Positions 36,431 through 49,092 of a stretch of DNA of 64,000 nucleotides are shown here, in pieces. Made by a program: the position numbers and the translations under genes. Source of the DNA: Zerene cesonia (lineage: Eukaryota > Arthropoda > Insecta > Lepidoptera > Pieridae). Each line of letters opens with the position of its first letter. Positions within the stretch are counted from its first letter, which is position 1. Location of the stretch: the NCBI RefSeq assembly GCF_012273895.1, contig NC_052115.1, forward strand, positions 3,348,001-3,412,000, given 5' to 3'. The notes under the pieces are model-generated. The model was not told where the DNA came from and made no database searches. It saw only the letters and a list, made by a program, of their open reading frames with translations.

Positions 36431-39400
36431 TCTAAATCATACACATGACAAAATAACAGGGCTATACTAAATTACATTTATGCAATTCAATTATTATAGA
36501 AAAACGTCTTAAAGTACTCATGTCCATATTTCAATAGGAAAAAAATACTTCTTCAAATAGCTAAAAATTCTACTAACATTGCTATAAAACTTCCAATCAC
36601 CGAATATTTTAATGTATGATGAACATCAACTTATTTACAAAGAATTAAATAAAGGCAGTTTAAAAATGATGGTTATAAACGCAAACAGGGTTCCAGGAAT
36701 CCTTTACAAGTATAATCAGTACCAATTACAGCGTGTCGTGTGATATGAAAAATGATTTGTCAGTATTATTTATTTATCACGGAGATCGCGGCACATGAAT
36801 AAAAAGGACAGATATAGGAATTTCTAATGAAAGTAACATGAGAGCCGGATCAGGGTCAACGACCGCTACTTTAGGGTGGAACCCTATTTGCCGGCTTCGG
36901 AAAACGGTAGGCGGTTTATTTTGATGCATTTTCTAATTGAATTGTTCATTTTGCTGTAATGAAACTTCATATTAACTTAATTTTATGCCTTGTTCGTATA
37001 ATGCACTGGTTGTGTAACAACCCTGTTTATTTTCATCTTTATATAAGCTAGAATCCTTCTAAACAAATATCAATATAATAACCATAAGCAACTGTAGGTA
37101 AATGAAACATATACAGAGCATTACGTGTTATAATACACACTAATTAATTATCTTTAATGTGTTTGGTATACTTACATATATTGTTATTGTAAGATTAGTA
37201 TTTCTATACTATTTACCCCATACTCATCAAAGCAATATAAAATGTATTATATTATCAAAATCATGCCATATCATTGAATTATTAACACGTAGGTATACTA
37301 AAAATAAATCTCGAAACACCAATGTTTTCCCTTTACGCCCAATAAAAATAAAGTGACACAATAAAAAACATTTTAGCCCAAATTGACAATTATAAAGTTA
37401 GCTCGACTTGAACACGTATTTCTTCTCGTATTTTCCACAAATACATACATTTTCCCACGGACCCGGAATAGGCATATCAATGATACGGAAATTGCGTTTA
37501 CAAAACTTTGCTATATTTTATTGTTTCGCCCGTTTCAAACTCGAGCGAATGATTGCGACAAACATTGCTTGTTTATCCAATCGTAACGTCCCTTTGCGCT
37601 GAAAGCGGTTGTAACTGGTTTGAAAACCTAGTGCTATTGGTGCAGAAAAAAGGAGTGCCTACGTAGTACCGACACGTCGCACAAAAAGACGCAATATTTG
37701 CGTTGTGATGGAGGCCCACAGAATGGCTCGAGTTAATAGACTTTTAGTGAAGATCATTGAATCGAACAGATACTCCGCAGTTCATCTCGTTAACATTCGT
37801 TTGGGCTAGGAACTCTCATACAGAAATGAGTTTGGTACCTTGCTAGAACGTCGGTAATAAAGAACAATTATGACCGCGCGTTTGGTTAATTTTGTACTTG
37901 ACAGATTCTTCATTTATCTAATATACGTGAGTTGTTGGTGAAAAAAAGGAAAAATCATTTAACATACATTTTTTCCGAAAATATTTAGCAGTCTGTTATT
38001 ATTTATATAGCAGTGAACCTAAATTATATAATGACTTCTTACCTATCTTCATCATCCCCTAACAATCTTGCATTAAAAAGGTAGATACAGGAATAATGGC
38101 TTGTTTATGCTCTTTTGTCGAGCGCATAAATAGTCGATAAGATAATTAACAGTTTTAGCGCTCAAACAAGATGGAAGTTTCGTCCAAAATCTCATAACTC
38201 TTTACAACGCACGCGCCGTGATTCATTTACATCTTCGATAACTGTCTTCAACTTCCCGTAGTACTAATTTACATTATTCAATTTAAAGCTACGAGGGCAA
38301 TCTGCATACATTATTGTTTCGAACAAGTTTTACTTTGTGAATTAAAAAGAGCCGTTGAAAATTAAAAGTGAAGTTTACATTTTTTACTTTCTTCACGTGC
38401 TTTTAGCGAAATGGTAATTTCCCAATTTTGTGTCATACATAATGAGTGATAAGATTTAAAAAATACCGCAGATAATTAATTAATAAGCAAGCAATGTTTG
38501 TTTTCGTACCTTTACTTTATCTACTTGAAAACCTAACTTTGTTTAAGATATTATCTTATATAGTATTATATTCTTCGCTATGCCTTAATTTGGGAAAAGG
38601 CTAAGTTAAGCAATCTACAGGCATTTCTATGACATGACTTTATAGGATTTAAAAGTGCCTCATCATATGTTGCCTCAAATTCCCGACTTTTCACTTTTGA
38701 ATGTTCTTATCATTGAGCCACCGCTACACATCAATTTCTACATTATATCGTCCAAATAGAATAACCAAAAAGCTAGGCGTCATAAATGAAACTGTATTTA
38801 TAAAAAAATGGGAAACATAAATGGCACCCAACTAAAACCGTAGGTTTACGCCTTTAAAATAATTAATTATTTACAAGCGAGATCATGCGATCTAAGCATT
38901 AACGTCGAGTTTGTCAAAAAGTCACGACTGTGTAACGGAATGATGTCAACGCAAAATGTTTTTGACGTTCGTGAAATATTTCGATATCGTTTTCTCATTA
39001 AATAATGGATACTGCTATAAATAAAGAAAAACTGCTATTTAGCTTCGACTGCTACTTTTTCTATTCTATGTATATTAATGTGTAGATAATTTAACTATCT
39101 TGTCAATAAATGGAAGTGACGTGGAGATACGTTTAAAGTTTAATAAAATAGGATATCTATATCGATCAATAGTCAGTTGAAAAATTTTAAAATTTTCTTA
39201 ACCATTAGACGATATCTCACGTATTTTAAGAGAGATAAAAAAAACAAGTAATATAATTTACGTTAAATTATCACGCATCTAATTTTAAAGCTATGAATAT
39301 TTTATTAAAACCACTTCATTCTAAGGGTTCTGTATGAAAATATCAAAAACAGAAACTTTCGTCGTATAAATAAACAAAATAAGACAGAATTTTATTTCCA

Positions 39401-39649
39401 CATCGACTTTTGCTTATATACTACAATACCGAATTGCACAAAACTGAATTATACCAGCCTTCCTAACATCTCTAAGTACAAATTTACATGTCCAGACAAA
39501 ATATGTAATATAAAGATGTATAGGCAACCATGAGACAACCACACTCCAGTATGACACTTGGCAGACGTCAATGCTCTTAAGTCAAGCCTCTAGTTGCGTC
39601 GCGTCGATGATCAAACACTTTTCCTATATACACCTCTTATATATGTAGT
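36431..39649. other. AT-rich non-coding stretch
   Basis: No gene recognised. Overlapping frames at 37,383-37,602 share a GC-elevated patch ('cccacggacccggaataggc') but show no motif. Confidence 0.4.
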
Positions 39650-39665
39650 TATAGGCGCGCCTATA
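39650..39665. repeat. Perfect 16-bp palindrome TATAGGCGCGCCTATA
   Basis: The 16 bases are perfectly self-complementary, with a GC-only core of eight bases in AT-rich surroundings. The function is unknown. It could be a binding site or chance. Confidence 0.6.
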
Positions 39666-40137
39666 TAGTCGTAGGTATTTAACAAGAATCTTATAACAGC
39701 TGTTTAATATTTGTGCGTTATGTTGGTCTCTATAGACACTTAAACCAGATTATGTAAGGCTAAAATTTATTGCTACAAGTGTTGTGTGAAAGATGTTAAT
39801 GAATCATTCCTAACAAGCTAGCTTTCATTTTTCCTTTCATTTGTTTTTTAAATACGTTTTAGTGGTGTGAAAGCATACGGACTTTAAATAGAATACAATT
39901 CACGCTATATTATTTACGCTATATATTTAAATTATATTACTCCTTCTAAATACTCAAATATCATTCGAAAACAATTAGATAAATTTGCTTTATAACCATT
40001 CCATTATAAATGGAAATAATTTATTTAGTTAAAACATACACAATTATCACTAATAATTCGTTTCAAATTCAATTTTATACATCCACACTTTTACCTAAGT
40101 TGAAATATCGCGTTAATTTGTAGAAAGTCTATTAAAT

Positions 40138-40438
40138 CTAATAAGGTAGGTACGAAAGATTTCGTATACGGGATGTCTTACGATATTGCTCGGTTTCTAA
40201 GTCATAAAGCGTAAAATTAAAGCCAGCCAGGCTGTCAGTGACCAGACCGGGGTCTTGCGAGCAAATTGTCACTGAGACGCAAATAATAGCACATGTTTGT
40301 GACAATAGTTCGCGTAGTAGTTCGGCTCTTCGACCGTACTTATGAGATGTCTGTGAGGCTGTTTGTTTGTTACTACGACTGGGCTGATATTTTTTAGTTT
40401 GGTAGCGAGGTGACCGCAATATGGTGGGATATATATAC
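40138..40438 (-). CDS. Candidate terminal exon, unknown protein
   Basis: On the minus strand a pyrimidine-rich stretch ending 'tttttcacactaag' at 40,439 is followed by about 100 open codons to TAG at 40,140-40,138, with an AATAAA roughly 110 bp beyond. The reading includes GRRAELLRELLSQTCAIICV and DSLAGFNFTLYDLETEQYR. The segment is more GC-rich than its flanks. There is no in-frame ATG, so it could only be a 3' exon or a remnant. No family was recognised and the acceptor is mediocre. Confidence 0.15.
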
Positions 40439-42758
40439 CTTAGTGTGAAAAAGTTCTAGGAGAAGAATTCAAGCATACCTGAAACAATAAAAAAACAACT
40501 AATTACATATACACATAAAAACAATGAAGATTCAAACCATTTGGAATTCTCTATTTTTAAAATACCATTCCCCTAAAGCTTTCATATTTTAACTATTTTA
40601 TAAGATTTAAAAACACCATCAATTCAGATTCAGACAGAAAATGCCTCTATTGAACTCTAATAGAAACAAAGTCAAATAAATTCGAGAATCGTTCCTCCAA
40701 CGCTAGCCCTAAGGTTATTTTAAATGCACGGGATCCCAACAAGAGCCGAAACTATTTTTCTAGATCAACCGTAAGGGAAAAGAAACATTCAAAACTCCAC
40801 CGCCATATGAATCCGTAGGAATGAATAAAAAATGCCACCCTCAAAGGCCGTGCGGGTCAAAATCGTACCACTGGGTAATAAAGTCTATATTGCAATGAAT
40901 TCTGCCGTTTTAAATTAAAAAGTAATGTGGTTTTCATCAATTGTAAAGGAGACGGATTATACGCCATTCTTATTAACGTAGTAGGTGTCGCCCGCGGCTT
41001 GGACTGCTTTTGATGTGGTAGTGGTAAAAATGAATTGAACTTTAGAACAAAGCAGGTGTACAGATGTTATATTAAATCGGTTGATGTATTGTATAAAATT
41101 GGCAGGACATTTTATCGATTAAAAACAACCGAATGGCTATTTATTGGGGTACTGTTAATTTATTACTACCCGAGGTTTTTAGGTTTCTTGTTTAAAAAAT
41201 AGACTCGGCGATCATGTCTGCAGGTCAAGAAGTATCTTAATCGATAAAAAAAATGTCACAATTTCAGTGTCGAATAATAAGGTGATATTTTAAGAAGTAT
41301 TTTCATAGTCTATTTGAATACATTTTTTAGTTTCATAGTAGATTTGAATAGATTAGCACTAGTATAGCATTATATTATATGAGATGTTTGGTTGACTTTA
41401 AACCACCGAATCGACTGTAAGGCACTTTACACTCTATCAGAAGAACCGTATTAAGCTTTTGTATTTTATTAGCCGTGATAAATCTCTTGAATCATTAGTA
41501 TGGAGCGGCAAAAAGTTTTATTAAAATCCTTTATTTATACCTTAAAATGTATTTTACGATGCCTCATCGAATACGACTCATAATTGAATTATATACGCGT
41601 ATTGAAAAGTCGGAAGCTCGAGTACAGGCGAGCGTGCAAGAAATAAATTGATTTCTCGATTTATCTGCACATTATCCATATCACCACTGCTCGAAATGGT
41701 ATAAAACATCGTGAGAAAACCGTCATGTACACACAGTTTGACAGCATTTGACATCTGCCAACACGTACTTAGCTTTAACTTAGCTTATAAACTGTAGGAG
41801 ACCCGCATCCTTACAGTAGGAACGTATGAGATCTTATTATGAAGATTGTCAAGAAACTTACAAAATATTAAGGAAACAAACTGACGCTTAATAGTATATT
41901 AAAATTAATGTAAACACGACGTAATTTAAAATTTAAAATGAACAATTTTGTGCGAGCAACAGATTGAAGGTTTGACAGCGGCTGTAACCACAAGCGCTTT
42001 GGCTTAATAAGGAACAGAATTATTGTAAAGTGCATCACAAAACAAATAGGGACAAAGTTTCAAACTGCTGGTTTTACAACGAGAGTCGTCGGAAAATATG
42101 ATGCTTTTGAAAGAAACTCGAGCATATTTTTCTTTAATGTTCTGAAAACTAACAAACCGTTTTATTTCTTGAAATAGCGAAGAACTTAAACTATTAAATA
42201 GTTCTTAAGTTAGATATTGCTTTCATAATTTTTAATTATTATGAACTCGAGTGAGACTTGAGGGTGGTTAAGGAATAGTATAATGTTGTCATAGAAAGCT
42301 GGAAGCACTGCAATTGTGATATTTTTATTACAAGTGCCGACTCGATTAAGATACTTATTTCTTTACCGTGACTGAGCTCAGTATATTTTAAAATAATTAT
42401 TTAATGCATTATTTAAAGAAATTTTTATATTTGAAATAACTCAAGAAAAAGCGTATTGTTATTATCATTTACTCAACTTTACATAAATTTTAGCATCATT
42501 TCTATATTAACATACATACCATTAACGTACGATTTTTATTTTCCGTTATTCAGTATTTTTAGTTAAAATGAAGAGCACTTCTTCTGTTTACAGCTATTTT
42601 ATTGCTAGTATTTTATAAAAACCTGTATTTAAAAGCTTCGTTCCCTCCCAAATCTCCAGACCCTCCCAATTCTTTTAAAGTAATCCAAGCCTTATCGGGA
42701 ATCTTTTAAAGATTTCAATGTTTGTAATAAATAGAACACCACAACTTCCTTCAAACAG
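40439..42758. other. AT-rich non-coding stretch
   Basis: No gene recognised. 'tgtcgcccgcggcttgg' near 40,987 resembles the reversed 3' end of a Helitron-type element, but nothing else of one is present. Confidence 0.4.
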
Positions 42759-42805
42759 AAATAATGGGTGGAGATAACGATGGAGCTGGCCCATTACCCA
42801 ATTGG
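42759..42805 (+). CDS. Candidate 47-bp first coding exon
   Basis: The acceptor-like 'caacttccttcaaacag' ends at 42,758. An ATG follows at 42,764 and 14 codons read MGGDNDGAGPLPNW up to a donor TTGG|GTAAGA. The donor lies inside a perfect 16-bp palindrome, TTACCCAATTGGGTAA (42,794-42,809). The frame stays open past the donor for 17 more codons. No partner exon was found, and this may be a chance coincidence of splice-like motifs. Confidence 0.13.
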
Positions 42806-42809
42806 GTAA
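42794..42809. repeat. Perfect 16-bp palindrome TTACCCAATTGGGTAA
   Basis: The 16 bases are perfectly self-complementary and overlap the donor of the exon candidate. Such a length is unusual by chance but not decisive in 64 kb. Confidence 0.6.
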
Positions 42810-45800
42810 GAGAGAATTCCTTTCTTTTGTCCGAGTTTATCTTGCCAGCTGAAATATGATCTCCGGACGGTTCTGATTGTCGCGAGCCATTCAATTTGGA
42901 AAAACTCCGACCTTTATGAAGTAAAGGATGTCGATATAACTGCGCTCTTACCTATTTGTTCGAATGCTTTGATGGATAATGTGATACACTTTTGATGACA
43001 CCAGTACTTTATAATGTATTTAACGTTATAGTTTAATGTTATAGGGGTAATTGCCAATCCCATATGTCCCTCTCTATGCTAATACTTCTTTGAAACCCAA
43101 TAATAATTATAATATAGGAAAATATGTTGCTCATGCAAACAAAGAAATCCGTATGGAATTAAGATATTCCACGTATTAGAATGTGGAGTGTCTTAAATCC
43201 TTTAATAAAAGAGGGTCGGTCATAACGTCGCGGTCAGCAGAAAAATATCACTGTCCACGTTGAATTTTATTATTCCGCCTCGCAATTAGTAACTTCGGGA
43301 AAGTGCAGGAATGTTCAATAGAGCTGAGACCGAGGTGGGTTATAAATGAAATTCCTGCAAAACTATGCGTAGATTGAGGCCTAATTGCAATCCTTGTGCA
43401 TGGGCTTATTGCATACACGGCTATTGCTCCATGCTTTATTTATACTCAATGACAAATTAAAGTTAATAACTCTTTGGGTTTACACTACGGCAAATTCCTT
43501 ATGAGCCAATCAACATTTTTGTCATACTTGTCCATTTTGTTTTTTTAGCTTCTATAAGAATATATCGTTTATTGCAGAAAATACACTTAAATAAACTTAG
43601 CTATGTAAATATATTTACTTAGTAATGTATATGTATATGTACCGAGTAATTTGATGAAAATTAAAACCAATAAATTATATATCTTAATACCAGAATTAAA
43701 TTTAGATCAAAGTGGTTATGTAACATATCCCACGACCGATAGGACACTCAAAAATATATGCAGGCATGTAGTCCACCAGCGATGGCGAGCAAAGTCACGG
43801 GTACAGACCCGCACATCGCTGTCGCCCTATCTGCATAGTATCGTAGAATGATTGATTGATCACCTATCACATAAATATTCTATTGTTTGTTACACGAAAA
43901 TATTTTCATGCAAGGATCCAATTATAAATGTAAATTCAAATTTACTTCATACTTTTATAATCTCCACTTTTTATATATGTCATATATGTCATCTATGACC
44001 TTTGATTGTCTTCTTGAAGTTTAGTAATTAAAACAAATATTTTTAGACCTATATCATTATTTAATCGATCCATTATATCCTTTATGTGAACGCCTTTTGT
44101 ACTCGATGATGAATACCGAGAAGCTAACCTTTGTAACAAAGCTATTAATATACCTTAGTTTAATGGTAAGTGATGTCGGATACCATGAAATTTACAACGC
44201 CTATTTCCGAATGAGAAATGAACGCATTAAATTATGAGAATTAATTATATAATACTTGGTGTTAAATTTTAACTAGTTTCGAAGTGACGTTGCTTTCCTA
44301 TCGTGATTTAGTAACGCAGATTTTGTGGCAATGAGATTTTTTGTTGTATTTCACTACCTATTAATATCAAAACAGTAGCAATAATTATGTTTGATTTAAA
44401 TTGAACCTTTTATTGTAGAAATTCATATTCAAACTAATAAGTTTGTTATTCTTAAAGTGAGCTACTATAATTATATTTATATAATATTAGATGCGACGCA
44501 CGGACCTACGGACGAACCAACGGGAGAGTATTTATATAGCTCATGTCTTATTCTTACGGGACTTACGTATTTACTACAATGAGTAACAAACATCCATCCG
44601 TTCATACAATTTTTTTACAAATTTTCGCGTTTACCTTATTAGTAGCATATGATAATAACTTTGATAACCAATTGTGATTGATGTAATTTAGAAATAATGT
44701 CATAGAGAAAACAGTTACAAAATTGTAATATGTGTAATTTATACTTTTAATTTCATTGTGCATTTGAAAATCGATAGCCTTATTACAAATACATGAAGGC
44801 ATTGTATAAAGACCAAATTGTATTTAATTCAATTTAAATAGTCAAGAGACATCGCGTGTACGAATAACTGAAGCGAAGCCCTTCGTGCGGGTGTATATTT
44901 CCATTTAATGAAACATTGTTAAATAGTTGATCAAAGACTGAAAGAATGGGTTACGTGATCGCTGAGCTATTGGTATGCTCGGCACGGTGTATATTACAAC
45001 AGTATCGCACCGTAAATTCTCTATTAATTAATTCTGTACGTATTTATTTTAGTACTATTTTCATATTTTCTTATAATATTTTTACCAATAACCGATAATG
45101 CGTAATACATATATTCACACGCAGTTATACATACACAAAATGTTACATTATCGTAGCCAAGGCGCTTGCCTTACAAATAAATTCATATTTGAACACGCTT
45201 GTATCATAATTTCTTGTACAATAAAAATATATTATTTTAAAATTCGAGATATATTTCAGTTTCCGCGTTATATCCAACTGAAAATATCAAAAATATATCC
45301 ATTTGTATTTGGTGTTCAAATCGGAACGGTATTAAGAGAAAACACGTTAGTAAATCTCGTAAAACTTTTGAGAAGTTACAATATTTTTATGTACACAACA
45401 TTCTGTAAACAAAGGATGTTTTTGATTGAAATTTTGAATAGAAAATAAACAAGGCCAGCGTAGTATATTTGAATCCGTGTTAGTAACGGTTTTGTATTTC
45501 GCGAAATATAAAAATGGCCGGACGTTTTCTATTCATGCGTATACCACGTTTCAATTTTGAGTGTTGTGATTTCTTGCAATATAGAATATAAAAGACTAAG
45601 CAATTCTGCCAGTTGTTTTTGTTGACTCTGACGTCAATAAAAATCCTCTGTCATATTTTCCTGACGTGTTATTTATTCCGATAAAAATATTGCATCTTTA
45701 ATGCATAAGTTTCGTTATTTGCTACAATTCCGTTGCTACATTTTTAGTATTATTGTAGCCAAGACAAGTCAGTGTGGCCAAGGAAACTAATCGATAAGGT

Positions 45801-45925
45801 AAATTAAGAAATAATTTCTCATTTCCTGAAGTCCGTTGAAAGAATGTTTAAATTTTTAATTTTTAATATAATCTCTGGAATTATTATTTATTTATATTAG
45901 TACATTGTCACTTGTTAGTATGTAA
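42810..45925. other. AT-rich non-coding stretch
   Basis: No gene recognised. A TGAT x3 tract at 43,849-43,860 follows a GC-rich segment (43,755-43,845, including CGGGT-acag-ACCCG) and may be another retroelement tail. The 116-codon ATG frame at 45,098-45,448 is about 30% GC with no motif. A CRE-type octamer TGACGTCA lies at 45,629-45,636. Confidence 0.35.
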
Positions 45926-45947
45926 ATATATATATATATATATATAT
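45926..45947. repeat. (AT)11 microsatellite
   Basis: Eleven uninterrupted AT units followed by a run of T. Confidence 0.9.
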
Positions 45948-46147
45948 TTTTTACTTTATAATATGCATGCTCTGATCCAAGAAGCGTTTGTATCGTGATT
46001 GAATGTGAACGATTACGCAATAAGGCGGCAATTGAGTTCAATAAACCCTATAATGATCAATGAATGAAGTGTCTGGACGCATGTTGAGTAGCTATTGTTT
46101 TGTAATTCAGATAAAAAAGTAATTGTTATTGAAGAGATATGATTGGA

Positions 46148-46331
46148 CTAGCTTACCGCTAGCGGCTTCGCTCGCATAGTGAAAGGAAATTGCCATGGAA
46201 CAGATAAGTGTGTTGCATTTGGCCTCCTTACTATCTCCAAGCACAATCAATAATCAAGCTATAAATTCGCTGCGTTGTAACGTCAAAGATAGACAAACAA
46301 ACACACTTTCCATTTATAATATTGGTAAGGA
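46148..46331 (-). mobile_element. Non-autonomous Helitron-type element, complete
   Basis: Read on the minus strand it starts A|TCCTTACCAATATTATAAATG (from 46,331) and ends GCTAG|T, with CTAG at 46,151-46,148. A subterminal palindrome CCGCTAGCGG forms the expected short hairpin. The 5' block 'gaaagtgtgtttgtttgtc' is typical of the family, while the middle differs from the 19,971 copy. It is 184 bp long and non-coding. Confidence 0.7.
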
Positions 46332-46471
46332 TTGATTTGGTGTGTATTTTCGTTATTTATTTTTATTTTAAATAAAATATGAAGGCGAAAAGAAATTTAA
46401 GCCACGTTATATTTATCTCGAATATATTATAAGTATCTAGAAAATGGGCAATGAAACATGGCAATATTCTA

Positions 46472-46637
46472 TCCAACAAATATTATAGATGCGAAAGTTT
46501 GTAAGGATGTGTGAATGTTTGTTACTCTTTCATGCAAAAACCACTGAACTGATTGCAATGAAATTTGGTACGTAGATAAGTGGACAACTGGGATAACACA
46601 TCGGTAACTTTTTATCCCGCTATTCCTTCGGGATACA
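46472..46637 (+). mobile_element. Lep1-like Helitron-type element, 3' end truncated
   Basis: It begins A|TCCAACAAATATTATAGATG and is closely similar to the 19,971 copy: 'tttgtaaggatgtgtgaatg', 'ccactgaactgattgcaatg', 'gacaactgggataacacatc' and 'ccttcgggatacatg'. The GC-rich hairpin and CTAG end are missing. It lies 140 bp from, and opposite in orientation to, a different subfamily member. Confidence 0.65.
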
Positions 46638-48934
46638 TGAGTATTAACATAAATTTAATTTAATTAGCAAATTCACAAAAATTTGTGTGTTGTAATATTG
46701 TCAATGTAATATTTAAATCATTCAAATATAAAATTGTACGCATACATAACATATTAGTTAGAATTCAATTCTTTTGTGTTTGTTATCTGAAAAATGGAAT
46801 ATTCACGGAAGTCCTTTTTGCATTACAATAATGCTTTATTTTGTGTTGCCTAAATCTTACACCTAATTTCAACACATATACTATTTATTAACTCAGATTA
46901 CCAACTTATTCGTTTGCATTGCAATTGCAACCGATGACGTTTCAAAATGGCGCAAAATCAATCCTATTCTTAGTTGAATTGCATAAAAGCTATTCATTTT
47001 GATTAGTTAATAGCTATATCTACCACCTTTTATAATTATATTTTCTTATAGCTTATATATTTAAATGGCAAAGGAAAACGAACTTAAATATCTACAGCAA
47101 AAATTAAAAGCCAACCAATGAAAAAACATTCGAGCACATAAATAATAAGTTATATAACGAATTATATCACAAGCATTGAATATTAATGTGTTAAGTACAA
47201 TATTGTGTTATGAATATAACTCATTCATACAATATTCCGCCCCGAACGTTGCAATGCGCCGTCTGAACCATTGAATAATTAAGATATAACAGTCGTGAAC
47301 AAGCAAACAGAATCAAAAATTAAATCCAATTCTCCTTCCAGGGCTAGCTCGTTAGCTATTCAGCCCTTTACAGCTGCAGACGGATCAGCTAGTCACACAA
47401 TAAAAAATATTTTTTGAATCCTCGTGTTTGTTTCGTGCTGAAAATTGTAAAAAGTTTTTGTTAATTTTACAGTTTCATACAAAATCTTGTTCAATATGTA
47501 TCGCTTTAAATGGATCATTAATTTCAGTTTGAGATCTTTTGCAGAAGTGCAAAATACGTATTTATTATTTAGTTTCATTATAAGAATTATTTAAATTACC
47601 CATTTTGTTTAATATAATATTGCGATTTGCGGTATTTGACGTATTATGCAGAATAATAATCTTTCACATTTTTCTCTCTCTGTACCTGCAATACAAAACT
47701 TTAAGCTTTTTGTTCCATAAATGTATCATATAAACCATCACTACAGGCTTTAAATAATAGATATACAGGATACGAAATTCAAATAATCATAAAGATCATA
47801 ATGAAAAGAGGCTGAAATTTTTAATTTGACCCAATTAACATTGAACAGGCCGAAGCGGATGAAAGACGTGAATATTCGTCAAAATTTTATTAATTAAACA
47901 TTCGACGACATCTCGCAATTAATCGTATCATACACATCGCAAGGTTGTTTCAAGGTGCTCGGTAAACATAGAACGTTAATTTGGGGTGAAAAACAGTGTT
48001 TACACGTACTTACACGCCTTGGTGAACACTTAAAGGACGAAATATACTCAAAGGAGTCGAAAATAAACGAAGACAACTGACTCTCGTGTTACGTGAATAT
48101 TTTACAAAGTGATAATTAGCTGTTTGATATTCAAGTAAAAAGTTCAGGAATTTAATGGGTGAACCTTTAATTGCAATTCTTGGTTTACTTTGACACACTT
48201 AATCTGAGTCTGTGTGGTGACTACGTACAAGATTACAGAGAATTCATAAAATGGTGCCGTTGCTCTATTGTTTTTGATTGTGTTATGACATGTGTGTACC
48301 GATGTTTTCATTATTATGTATCTTTACTGTTTTTTTGATACAATAAAATGAATCATTACATTGGCCTGATTTTTTGAGTGAGAAAATCTTGCATACATAT
48401 CCATGGCCTGCGGGGATGGCGCCGTGGGTTATGTCGGATTCCTACCGAAAACTCACTGTGTTCCCTTAAATCGCTTTTGGGCCTCGGTTACTGATAGTAT
48501 TCGTTGACCTGACCTAAGCTGACATTCACATTTTATAAACGATGCTTGTAATATAAACACTAAACCCTTATATTTATGGTTTAGAGCTCTCCAGTCCCCC
48601 AAACGACTTTTTGCCAAAGCCTCAATAAGTAGAACCATAATTTCATAAGCACATAATCTACTATGACGATCTTAAAGTCCTGTATCCTCTAATCACAGTG
48701 GTGTAACCCTCTCAGCAAACAGCACCTAATGTCACAACTTCATGATATATTGGTGACCGCGGCATAGTTCGAGATTGCCTTGTATAAATTCGCCTGCGTC
48801 TGCTGTTACGTAACTTTTATCCATGCCCTCGTTCGCTTGTGTATATACATGACCCTTAATTTATTGGTCGTGATTAACAAAGCTTCGAAGAGCACTTTTG
48901 GTATGAATGCAATTAGGAATAGCTAAGCCTATAT
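46638..48934. other. AT-rich non-coding stretch
   Basis: No gene, RNA or repeat family recognised. A GC-rich patch at 48,400-48,470 ('gcctgcggggatggcgccgt') has no supported frame. Confidence 0.4.
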
Positions 48935-49092
48935 TATGAAGAAGAAATATTTGTTTTTGTATGTATTTTTGTAAAGTTTTCACTCAAAAACTGCACTGAT
49001 TTCATAAATTCTTTCACTATTAAAAAGCTGCTTTTTCATTGAGTGACATAAGCTTTATATATACCACGGGCAGAGTCGGGGCGGATCTCTAG
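48935..49092 (+). mobile_element. Diverged Helitron-type element
   Basis: 'tgcactgatttcataaattc', 'tttcactattaaaaagctgc', 'attgagtgacataagcttta' and a 3' 'ccacgggcagagtcggggcg' ending in CTAG (49,089-49,092) before T match the motif order of the copies at 2,640 and 54,641 at low identity. Confidence 0.5.

Noticed and set aside
40985..41005. 'gtcgcccgcggcttgg' as a Helitron 3' end
   Set aside because: Only the GC-rich motif resembles the family. There is no CTAG, no 5' block and no other landmark.
45098..45448. 116-codon ATG frame, the longest without Ns
   Set aside because: It is about 30% GC, rich in I, Y, F and K as random AT-rich DNA would be, with no motif or splice context. A rough estimate from stop-codon frequency gives of the order of one such frame by chance in 64 kb.
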